From positions 934,287-998,286 of the forward strand of contig BCIV01000002.1 in NCBI GenBank assembly GCA_001600055.1: a stretch of 64,000 bases of DNA, given 5' to 3'. Positions 23,151 through 32,978 of the stretch are shown here, one piece after another (within the stretch, counting starts at the first letter, position 1; each line of letters begins with the position of its first letter). The stretch comes from Filobasidium wieringae. Taxonomy: Eukaryota; Basidiomycota; Tremellomycetes; Filobasidiales; Filobasidiaceae. Position numbers and translations under genes: made by a program. The notes under the pieces are model-generated. The model did not search any database, had not been told where the DNA came from, and saw only the letters and a program-made list of their open reading frames with translations.

Positions 23151-24532
23151 ATGTTCACTACTCCACGGCGTTCGCCCACAACCTCTCCGAACCACTCTCC
23201 TCCTGGATTCCGCATCAAACTTCCCACTACCACTCCAGCAGGTCTTAGTCGTCCTCGAGCCGATCTCAGTCATGTCACACCAGGGTACACTCCTGCCTCC
23301 AGATCTCTAAGGAACCAAGAAGAACTATCGTTTGACGATGAAGGGGAAACACAGGAAGATATCACCAATAATACCACTGATACATCAGGAGCATATGATT
23401 CTTCTTACGGTCAGGAGGAAGACGAAGGAGAAAGAGCAGCGGTAGATGATTTGATCAACGGGATTCAGAAGACCATGAGGATCGTTTCGACTGCTTCCGA
23501 TTTCCCCACGAGCAGGCAGAGTGAGGTGGAAGCGACCGAGGTGGAGAATCTCATCCCGCCAGAGCATCCTTTCGCGGTCGATGATGAGGATCAGGTGCTG
23601 TCGCCAGAACAAGACACGAATGAGCCGAATGTTAAAGGCTCTATTCAGCCTAGAGCGACTCACAAGGTAGGTGCAGCGCATGCGATTTAAAAGAAAACGA
23701 GATGACTGAAAGCGATACAGGTCATACGTTCCTTAGGTCAACCATCAATTCAACCCCGAATGAACCGTTCCACCCTCGCTCGACTGAATGGTAATTCTTC
23801 ACCTAGGCCAAACAGAGACTACAAACCATCTCCACCCACTCATAAGATGTCCGTGTCGACTCTGGCTTCGAGACCCCTCGATTCACCTCTTCGAGAATCT
23901 TTCTCCAGAGCTGGCAATCAGGTTCCCAAAGAGTCTACCGTAAACATAATACAAGGGCAACGTAAGATGGGTGAAGGAGTGGCTACCCCCGCTAGCATCC
24001 GTCCTCCTTCTATAGTTAGTCCAGCTGTCAATTGGATATCTCGTTGGCGATGACTGACCCCTCGTCCACTTTGATGCTACAGGTCGGTAAACCTACCCGG
24101 TCCTCCACTCTTCGCGCGACCATGGCAAAAGATCCTTCCTACTTCTCACCTGAGATCGATACGAAATCCATCTCCCGCACCGTCGACATGTCTCCACTAG
24201 CGATCAAGGAACGTCAAGCCAGGATATTCCAAGGTACTCCCGGACACAAACGTAATCTGAGCCTCAAGAACGAGATCTCGAGTTTGAGACAAGGGGTGAG
24301 TCGTCAGACCGGTCTTGAGGGCGGGAACGGGTTCACTTCGGACGACTGAGACTGAGCGAGTTTTCGATCCCGTTCGACACAGGCGACGCATAGGACCAAT
24401 CGTTCTGCGGATCTACGAAGAGATCCTACCCTGGCCGCTCGTCCTGTGACGCCCTCTAGGGAATTCAAAGCGAGGCCTTTGCCTGCGATGTATGGGAACA
24501 GGGCGGGTGTCAGACGTGGGACCCCGGCTTGA
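23151..24532 (+). CDS. Disordered S/T/P-rich protein, unknown function
   Basis: Four exons: 23151-23666, 23721-24014, 24083-24295, 24383-24532. The sum is 1173 nt, giving 390 aa. The first ATG (MFTTPRRSP) is used. The protein is low in hydrophobics and rich in S, T, P and R, with many SP/TP sites such as TPRRSP and TPSRE, which suggests CDK-type phosphorylation. The C-terminal FKARPLPAMYG resembles the short FKARPLP motif of TPX2-like spindle proteins, but that is one motif and not enough for a family call. A basic, helical stretch (SLKNEISSLRQG) precedes it. Tandem with eIF2B alpha, 270 bp downstream. Confidence 0.72.
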
Positions 24533-25196
24533 AGCGGTTGGAGATAGGAGAATGGGGAATACATATGCAAGAAGGAAGGTCTTGGGGTTATAGCTTTGAT
24601 TTGTATGATAGTTCTAGGTTGCAGGTTGTATCTATGGTTCGAGCGAGCAGGCGAATGATGGTTCACCGTACGCGAGCTGTATATCAAGATCTTTGAGGGT
24701 CCTTTGGTGATGATCGATGAGACGTAGGTCGAATTCATTGTGCTAATTGATATATCGTACATACTTTCCAGGCCCATAGACCGACCTCGTACGATGATCG
24801 AGTGTACTACTACACTACGCGATATGATGATGAAATGGATACAAATCGTCTTTCCCCTTTACGAGCCGCCCCTTCGGCCTTTCCGAATACCTCAACCAGA
24901 TCCCTGATCTAACGTGAAACAAATACAAATCCTCTCTTTTCCCTCTGCCCGGTGCCTTTACCTGCCTGATCTGACCTGCCGTCGATCGGATCGGAACGGA
25001 TCGGATTGGATCAGCCGGCGAGATCGATACTGCCACAATCGCTACACATGGTCCACATGCTTCGTTTACCCGTGGCGGGATCGGGATGATCGGATAACAT
25101 CAGTTTAGGGATCGTCCTGCATTGAGGTCTGAAGTGCCGAACGTTAAAGCATGAAGCGGGAAGAAGGCAAGGGTTCTCGATCAGTCCCGAACCGTC
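24533..25196. other. Convergent intergenic region
   Basis: About 660 bp between two 3' ends. No gene was found. It contains an imperfect tandem GATCGGAT/GAACGGAT repeat near 24983-25012 and is otherwise plain. Confidence 0.5.
24983..25012. repeat. Short imperfect tandem repeat (GGATCGGA-like)
   Basis: Three adjoining copies of an approximately 10-nt unit built on GGATCGGA/GGATTGGA. Short and of no known function. Confidence 0.6.
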
Positions 25197-25614
25197 TCAC
25201 TCTTCGCGAACAGATCGGACCCGGTAGACTGACCCATGAACGTTCCTAGCCTTTTCCACCTCCCCTGCGACCCCTGTATATTCCTCCATTGGGGTTCCTC
25301 CCTGACTCGTGCCTCCGGTCCCTCCGGGCTGAATCAGTCCCACTCGGGGCGGACAGAGGTCGGTGGAGAATGGTTGAGCGGCGAATGGGCTGGGTTGGGG
25401 TTCTTGCCCCGGGAATTGAGATTGAGATTGGGATTGGAAGCTTCCTGGTGTAGGCGGGAGGGACATGGTGGTGATATAGTTGGCATGCGGGTGGGAAGAT
25501 GTGGATAGGTTGGAAAGGCGACGGGATGATTGGGAATGAAGGGGAGCGATTTCTCTTGAAAAGTAATCTGCAAGTGGTTGGTTTGTGAAAGGAAGGGAAT
25601 AAGCTCTTGTACGT

Positions 25615-25648
<34 letters not shown>

Positions 25649-26103
25649 GATGGTGGAGATGGAGGAAAAAACCTACCTCCAATAGAACTAGCGGGATCCA
25701 TCTCCACATCCTCCCCCTTCAAAGGCACATGACTTCCAAAAACGTCCACACTGCCCCCCGTAGACTGCTGTCCCGTTCCAGGCGTACCGGTCCCGAACAG
25801 ACTCTGATTGAGGTTCTGGCTGGAATAGTTCGAGGTGAATGCTAACGGTGCCGGACGGGATTGTTGGGTTCGAAGTTGCTATAGCCGCGAAAGAGAAAGG
25901 GGGTAGGGTCAGTATACGTTGTCCTTTCCGGTTCAGACGTGAGCAAGATCAGTACTCACCTTGGCGGCACTGCCTTCGTCGATGATAGGATCCGCTTCGT
26001 CGCCTGTCCGTTTTCTTTTACCTCCAGGGGTGAACAGGACTTCGGAGGGCGTGAGAGGTGGTTGTCCGAACGTGAAAGTGTTGGCAGGGATGTCGATGTC
26101 CAT
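25197..26103 (-). CDS. Small disordered protein, unknown function
   Basis: Three exons (26103-25960, 25878-25677, 25567-25197), 717 nt, 238 aa. It starts MDIDIPANTFTFGQPPLTPSEV and then has a basic GGKRKR patch that could act as a nuclear localisation signal. The rest is rich in Q, S, P and G, including a QSQSQSQ run. The C terminus is charged (GEVEKARNVHGSVYRVRSVREE) and may be helical. The FTFGQPPLTPSEVLFTPGG stretch looks like a conserved linear motif with an SP/TP core, but I do not recognise the family. Intron 2 contains a (TC)14 microsatellite. Divergent from DAD2. Confidence 0.72.
25617..25644. repeat. (TC)14 dinucleotide microsatellite
   Basis: Fourteen uninterrupted TC units on the + strand, inside an intron of the small disordered protein gene. 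In transcript orientation it is a GA run, so it does not act as the polypyrimidine tract. Confidence 0.95.
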
Positions 26104-26459
26104 GGTGTGGTGCGGTGTGTGGGTGGCTAGTATAGGGCAGTGGCAGAGTAGGTCGAAGTGATGTTATCGAGGTGAATGTCAGATTTGAAGGAGCGAAAGT
26201 GCAAAGTTGTGGAAGTGAATTCGTTCGTTCGTTAGCGCTCAAATGGCTTTTTACCAGTCGCGGAGTCTCCAAGACGCGTTGAGATGACGTGGATTTATAG
26301 TGTCAGGGCATTGATTTGACACGTCACACGTCAGCAGAGTGACGGTTTATCAATTAACAACCATCGACCTAGATATCGTAAACAAACCCATCTGTCCGAG
26401 CTCATCACGCACATTTCACTGAACATCACAACGAACAACACAACCAATCTCACCACACC
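26104..26459. promoter_or_regulatory. Divergent promoter, small protein / DAD2
   Basis: 356 bp between two divergent starts. The DAD2 side ends in a C/A-rich leader before the ATG, typical of a short fungal 5' UTR. No TATA box is obvious. Confidence 0.45.
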
Positions 26460-27014
26460 ATGTCATACTCTCGCCCCTCAGTCCCCTCGTCCCTCTCTCA
26501 CCTCCTTCCGGCTCAACACGACCTCACCCCCTCCCAACTCCGTCTCCTCGAGAAACAACAGGAATACGCTTCCCTCCAGGCCCTCAGGGAGGCCAGTGGG
26601 AACATGTTGGCCCGTGTCGAAGAGTTGGCTAGGATGAGTAACGTTATGGCCGATGGGGGTGCCGGTGAGTGTGGGATTGGATGGTCACAAGGAAAGGACG
26701 TGCGTTGATTCGGTTTTCGGTTTCGTAGCGGTGGGATCGGTCCTGAGGAACTGGCCACATGTATTCTCCATCCTGAACCTCTTCGGTCCGTCCCCTCCCC
26801 ACTCCCGTATCTCTTTCTTCACACTCACTCACAAACGATCTTTCTCCTGCTACATCCCTCACTCATAGAGAAATCCTCCGAACCCAACCCCGAACCCGTG
26901 GAGGACGATCCGGAAGAGGTCCCGGAACAAGAACCTTTACCTCAACTCGTCCGGCTGGGGTATGATAAGTATCAATCGCAGGATCAAGAGGGTTCGGAGG
27001 TGGGGGGGAAGTAG
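26460..27014 (+). CDS. DAD2: DASH complex subunit Dad2
   Basis: Three exons (26460-26664, 26729-26785, 26869-27014), 408 nt, 135 aa. Dad2 is a core subunit of the DASH/Dam1 ring that couples kinetochores to microtubules. Family features are a heptad-rich helix (SQLRLLEKQQEYASLQALREAS), LARVEELARMSNVMADGGA, then the hallmark VGSVLRNWPHVFSILNLF, and a short C-terminal LPQLVRLGYD. The acidic linker EPVEDDPEEVPEQE is not part of the core. Intron 2 has a less usual donor (gtccgt). Confidence 0.92.
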
Positions 27015-27153
27015 AGGAAAGGGGAAATGACTGAAGGGGTTCGGGATGGACTTTGGGCGATGCAACCTTTAGACGAGAGGGGACACCAGGATCATACCCG
27101 CACACCACTTTCCCTGCTCGATTCATCCTCATCATCATCATGACAACCTAAAC

Positions 27154-27858
27154 CTACACCCTTCCCTTACAAAAACTCCCATCCCCTCTAACAGTATCCA
27201 AATCCAAATCCAAATCCAACTCCTCCTCACCCAAACCCAAACCCAAACCCAAACCCAAACCCACAACCCAATCCCCAACCTCATCCACCCCGAGCCTAAC
27301 CTCGACCCCAGCACGAACACTCCCGTACCCCGGAAGATCTAGGAAATCGGTCCGGACGGAATCGATCGATGGGGAAGGACTGTGAGGCAGGCTGGAACTT
27401 GCCCGGGTCATGGGGGGGAGGGAAGAGTGGGATGGCAGGTCGTCTTCTCTTTGTCCGGAGCACGAGCACGAGCTGGAGGTCGAGGAGCAGGAAGAGGGAG
27501 GGACGATCCGAGCGGGGTCTCTTGCCCGGAGAAAAGGCGATCGTCGGTCCGACCAGAGCGAATCGGATGGGTCGGGGAAGATGGAGGAGAGGTGGGACGG
27601 GGAGGAGGGGATGTATCTCGGTGAACTGTAGATGGGGAGATGGAGCAGATTCGAATTAGGTTTCGCCGTTTCGATCGAGTTGAGGTTGAGCTTCAGGTCG
27701 GGGTTCAGGTGGGCGTGGACGTCGATCGGGAGTGAACTTGTCGCTACGAAAGTCTGGGTTGGTTCGGTTGGAGATGGGTAGGTCGATGGAAGAGGAGTCA
27801 TCAGTAGCCCCGAGGTCAGGAGGGGATGAGCAGGAGGGGATGAAGAGCGCGCTGTCAT
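27154..27858 (-). CDS. Hypothetical S/P-rich protein with GL and DL repeat tail
   Basis: Intronless frame of 234 aa from an ATG at 27858. The first 170 residues are S/P/T-rich and probably disordered. The segment IDSVRTDFLDLPGYGSVRAG looks more conserved, since it has hydrophobics and a DLPGYG motif. Near the C terminus two hexanucleotide arrays encode alternating GL units and then alternating DL units. The antisense strand is also partly open, as expected for GC-rich low-complexity DNA, so coding status is not certain. Convergent with DAD2 (140 bp apart). Confidence 0.5.
   Translation of the reverse strand: MTARSSSPPAHPLLTSGLLMTPLPSTYPSPTEPTQTFVATSSLPIDVHAHLNPDLKLNLNSIETAKPNSNLLHLPIYSSPRYIPSSPSHLSSIFPDPSDSLWSDRRSPFLRARDPARIVPPSSCSSTSSSCSCSGQREDDLPSHSSLPPMTRASSSLPHSPSPSIDSVRTDFLDLPGYGSVRAGVEVRLGVDEVGDWVVGLGLGLGLGLGEEELDLDLDLDTVRGDGSFCKGRV
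27196..27262. repeat. Two hexanucleotide arrays, (ATCCAA)n and (CCCAAA)n
   Basis: An ATCCAA array at about 27196-27219 is followed by a CCCAAA array of about 5.5 units at 27230-27262. Read on the minus strand these encode DL repeats and GL repeats. The unit keeps the frame, so expansion would only lengthen the peptide repeats. Confidence 0.9.
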
Positions 27859-28311
27859 TTTCGTTCCTTTTCCGTCGCTCTAGTTTTCGGTATTCGGAGA
27901 GCGGGATTTCGGTTTCAAGGTGAATGGTAAGGAGAATCGGATTGGGTACAGGGGGTTGGGAATGGGGAGAGTCGGTGAATGAATCTGGTCTGAGAGGACG
28001 GGGTGGGAGGGGAACGTTCTTGTCGCTCTACCCACCTCTTCTCCCCCTTTTCATACTTGCTTCTTGATCGGGTCGATGCTTCCTTTGATGTGGAGTCGTT
28101 TCAGATTGTGAATGGGATCAAACAGAGAGAGTCGTGAATTTGGATCCGCAGGGACGATCGATCACCGAGAGCGCTCTGGTTGATCAACCATTTCAAGGTT
28201 GAAGCTGCTCCGCTACAGCTCAGACACTGATACACCGCTGCTGCACTTACATACAATGCACAAACCCCACCTCTCCATCCAGTTCCGACCCACTTGAACT
28301 TCCCCCGAACA
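27859..28311. promoter_or_regulatory. Divergent promoter, repeat ORF / ArAE-FUSC protein
   Basis: About 450 bp between divergent starts. No gene found. It contains GGTTGATCAACC, a 12-bp palindrome, near 28178, but nothing that I can tie to a known factor. Confidence 0.4.
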
Positions 28312-31300
28312 ATGGCCAGGGCGATCCATCAACGAGCCAGGACGTTCGATCCGGGTCCACCGGCGATGCTAGAGGAGATCTCAAAGGCTGACATTCATAG
28401 TTGGAAAGGAGTGGCGGGTCTGTTACAGGAACGTTTCCTGGCTGAACAACAACAGCAGCAGGGCGCACCTCCTTCTTTAGATTCCCCCCTGGATCAACCG
28501 GATGATTCGTTCCAGAGGACGTCGACCTCGAGGGAGGAATCGTCAGGGAGGATGACCTTTTCCGGAGTCTCTTCCTTTCAATCCCCCGCCAGCTCCATAT
28601 TCAACCTCGGAACGTTCTCACTGAACCATTCCCCCAGGAAGAAACCCGGTCTCCCGGCTGGACGTACGCCGATCTCCGTACCCAGTACACCTCTTAGGGA
28701 ATCTCTGATTGGGAACCCGTTCGGACAGGACGAAGAGGTTCGGAGGTTACCGGCTAGACATAGGCAGAGCTTGTTATCCCCCGTCCAACCTACCTCGAGG
28801 GATCGGAGTCGCAGCGGAAACAGGGAGAGGAGTAGGGAGAGGAACAGGGATGCGTCGGGGTATGGGCGTACAGCTGGACGACAAGCTTCGGAACAGACCA
28901 TTCGACCGGTCCGATTTTCTTTACCCACACAGATCCACAGCGATCCGAGTCATTTGAACGGCTCGAGTCGGATCATCTCGGACGAATTCATATCCACTTC
29001 ACCCCCGTCGATACAACCCGAGAACCTGGGTGGGGGACTGGAAGATGGGTTCTTCGGGTCGAACAAACGATCGAAACCTAATCCCGACTTGGGATCTTTC
29101 TTGAATGAGAGCATACATGCGGTGGATCCTGAACCGCTCTTACAAACGAATCAAGTGGACCCGACAGTGATCCGGAAGAAACCTTGGAAGCAGAGGTTAA
29201 CCGGTGAGTCATCCCATCCCTCAACGTGATCGACCTCATGGACCAACCCTCTCGCTCTTCCCTCATCGACAGGTCTTCTCAAGCTCACGGTACCTCAACA
29301 ACAAGTACTCAAGTGCTCCATCGCCTACCTCCTCGCCTCTCTCTTCACCTTTGTACCTTTTCTCGCTCACTTGCTTTCCACCAGTTCTCAGAAGGATGTG
29401 CATGGGAGGATCATAAGAAAACCCGCTTATAGCGCTCATATGGTCGCAACGATCGCTTGTTATGTGAGGAAAACCCCCTCTTCTCGACCTAGTCATCCAT
29501 CCATCCGGCGATTCTGACTGAATGATCTTTTTTGTTTTTCTCTTTCGTCCACCAGTTTCATCCGGCACGTTCGGCCGGGGGGATGATCCTCGCTTCGAAA
29601 TACTGCATGATCCTAGCTTCCCTCGCAGCGTTCTTCTGCGGGTTATCCATCCTCACGCAAGCCGCGTTCGATACTTATATCCCTTCGACGGACGTTTGGG
29701 TGTTTGAATTGGGGGATATGGTCGTCCTCTTCGTTTGGGTGCTCTTGGCCATGGGCGGGTTGGCTTGGTTGAAACAGTGGGTGAATAATCCTAGTTTCAA
29801 TACTGGTCAGTTCTGGCGTTCTTGGGCCGGGGTTCGTGTGCTGATGGTGGGGGCTACGTCGATTCAGGATGCTCGATGGCGGCTGTCACCCTGTTCACCG
29901 TGGTCGTCAAAGAGGGCGGATGGAATAAACTCGCCGAAGTACTCTTGATCGTCGTGATCGGAGCCGCCATCAGTAACCTCACCTGTTTCACCTTGTGGCC
30001 CTCTTCCGCTACTACCAGGTTACAAGGGTCCATCACCAAGACGTTGGATTCGTTTGGGACTCTGCTTGAACTCCTGGGTGCCACCTTTCTGTTGGATTCT
30101 CCACCGGGAGACGCTACTTACGGATCGCTCAGTCAGGCCGTCAAATCACACAACGAATCGTTCACGAAACTAAAGGCCGATCTCGCCGAGGCGCAACACG
30201 AACGGCTCATCGATGGACGGATGAACATCGCGCAGCAGCATCGGTACACCGCCGTGGTCGACAGTCTGCAGAAACTCGCTCAGCATCTCACTGGGTTACG
30301 GAGCGGGACGGAATTACAGATGGAACTGTTGAGGGCGAATCAGGAGGGGAGACTCGCTCTGGATGAGGAAGGACCGGCGGATTCGTCTTTCACGTCTTTC
30401 ACCGAGACCGGCCAGTCTCGCTCGTCTCATCGGGTCAGGGCTCAGAAACCGGATGATAATAGCTTGGCGCATGCGGGAAACCTGTTCTTCGAGTATCGGG
30501 AGAACGTCGCCGAGACGATGAGGGGTCTGGTGGCAAGTTTGTTCAAGACGGTTTGAACGACGACATGCTGATTCGCCCACCCGTCATAGAATTTGAGCAG
30601 TCAAGGTTTGAGTCTTGTCAAAATCGCCATGACAGACTTGAAGTCTCCCGGGAAACACGTGACGGCTCTGACTGAAAATCAAGAGGATCTGGATTTCAAG
30701 TTGCGCGATTTCCGGAAACTGTCGCTCAACTCGGTCAAGAAGTTGTACGCTGGAGCTTCGGATCGTCGGATCGAGGAACTGTTCAACGAGCCTTCCCCGC
30801 TCAATACTGACGGTTTCCCCGATAAGAGCGGGCCTATCGACGCTATCTACTCGATCTACTTCTTCGTGTTCACGTTGGAAGAGTTTGTGAGAGAGTTGAG
30901 CACCCTGATCGGAGGCATGGTCGAATTACTGGACGGACAAACGATGCATCGTATGCCAGCAGTACTGACATGGGCTACCCCAACGTACTGGAAGTCTCGT
31001 AGACATGCCCCCAAGCGTAAACAAACGATACGTAACCGAGTTGCCAAACTCATTCCGATCGATCCCAGCGACTTGCAGCCTCAAGCTGTCTTTCCGGAAA
31101 AACGGAAGAACAAGTCAAACACCTTGACCACTCCATCTCGGGAATCCCTTACACGATACAGCCGATGGAAACAGGCCATATGGCGGTTTCAGGCTCGTCT
31201 GCAGGAACCAGATATCAAGTACGCCATCAAAGTCGGTCTAGGCACGGTCATATTGGCATTCCCCGCTTTTACGCAACGCTTTCGTCCGACTTTTCTAGAG

Positions 31301-32526
31301 TTTCGAGGCGAATGGGCGTTGATCGCGTTTTGGGCTACCATGAGCCCATCTATCGGAGGCACGAACCTGTTGTCCTTCTACCGGGTCGCAGGTACGTTGT
31401 TGGGTGCGGTTGTCGCAGTGGCCGCATACACAGCCTTCCCTGAGAACCCGGTCGTGCTTCCCATCATCGGATTCTTGTTTTCCATACCCTGTTTCTGGAT
31501 CATCACCCAACGGCCAGCATATCAGCAAGCCGGTCGGTTCATCCTATTGACGTACAATTTGACGTGTCTCTACGCCTACAATCTGAGGGAAAGGGATCTT
31601 TCCGCTCTGGAAATCGGGTGGCGAAGATCAGCTAGTGTCATTGCTGGAGTCGTGTGGGCAACCGTCGTCTCGAACTTATGGTGGCCCTTTGCTGCAAGGC
31701 GTGAATTGCGTATGGGCTTGAGCGACTTCTCCCTGGATCTGGCCTACCTGTACTCTCAACTTGTCCGAACATATAGTGGTCATCATACGGATGCTTGCGC
31801 CAACCACCCCATATTAAGAGGAGTCGCTGGTGCGGATGAGGAATCGCCACTTCTGGAGCACGTGCAAACCACATCTTCAGATCAACCGGCCAATGAACTA
31901 GCAACACGGCAGTTCATGAGCATGGAGTTACACCTTCAAATCCAGTTGATCAACTTGCGCAACCTGTTGAGTCAAACCAAAAACGAACCCAGATTGAAAG
32001 GACCTTTCCCTCAGGAAATGTATGCGGAGATTCTGAACTCTTGTCAGACATTGTTGGACAAGTTACATTCAATGCGCTGTGTCATCACGAGGCAAGAATG
32101 GGACGAGTCGGTCCACATCGAGATATTACGACCTATCAACGAACAACGACGAGAAATGGTGGGAAACGTCATACTCTACCTGTACCTTCTATCGGCTTCC
32201 TTCCGCTTGCGGTTGCCAATGCCTCCAGTCCTTCCGGCCGCAGAGATCTCGCGACGGCGATTGGTTGATGTTGTGAGGCATCTAGATATCGTCAAGCAAA
32301 AGATTGGAGAGGGCGATATCCGACATCTCTTGATATTTGCTTATGCGTTGGCCATGCAGGTACGTCCTACTCGATCCTCGTTCATCCCTGCCGCCGTAAT
32401 TGATCTATATTCCCACTTTATCAGGGTGTGATCCGTGAACTGGAGTTTCTAGGACGGACTTTGCAAGATGCGTTTGGCGTGATTAGCCAGACAGCTCGAG
32501 AAGACTTCGAGACCCTTTTCGTCTAG
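28312..32526 (+). CDS. ArAE_2/FUSC-type membrane protein (Bre4-like)
   Basis: Six exons: 28312-29203, 29273-29463, 29556-29805, 29868-30550, 30590-32359, 32425-32526. The sum is 3888 nt, giving 1295 aa. The first about 290 residues are disordered, S/R-rich, with an EQQQQQ run and an SRERNRD-type repeat. Two membrane blocks follow. The first (about 300-450) has LLKLTVPQQQVLKCSIAYLL and VTLFTVVVKEGG. The second (about 850-1010) has IKYAIKVGLGTVILAFPAF, WALIAFWATMSPSIGGT and RVAGTLLGAVVAVAAYTAF, the FUSC-type repeat. Charged helical regions lie after each block. The layout fits the fungal aromatic-acid-exporter/brefeldin-sensitivity family. Substrate unknown. The short exon-5 acceptor region was checked and is in phase. 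Confidence 0.88.
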
Positions 32527-32978
32527 AAGGTCTCCTTATGATTGCCATACAAAACTCAAGGAGCATCCCACTAATGAACTCAACAACGACATAGACGATC
32601 CATACGAAGCTTATCACGAAAGGCACTGTATCTTGTGGATTTGTACGAACTTTAATGCCTCAAATCTGCTTATAATCACCAGATCTTTCTCTCCTATTGA
32701 CGACACTACCTCTTGCTGATCACTACCATTAAGCTTGAGCATAGCAATGCTACCTAGCCCTGACCTGAATCCTCGAACAAAAATCGGTAGGGCCACCAAA
32801 ATCAACGCGTGAGCGCGAAGATATTGCACCTTGCGACCCTCTTTTGGGTCTATATGGTTTCAATCGATCCTGACCGGACTGCCTTTGTATGTTAGAGTTG
32901 GGATTTCCCTAGCTTCGGCTTGTCCAATTCGATCTTCTCTTGGTGGGTCCCAAAGACCCTTCTGATTGCTAAAGCAGC
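32527..32978. other. Intergenic, ArAE 3' flank and RCO1 promoter
   Basis: 452 bp, no gene. Tandem arrangement. Nothing distinct was seen. Confidence 0.5.

Noticed and set aside
27230..27262. CCCAAA array as a telomeric tract
   Set aside because: It is not the fungal TTAGGG-type unit, it is short, and it lies within a coding frame between genes.
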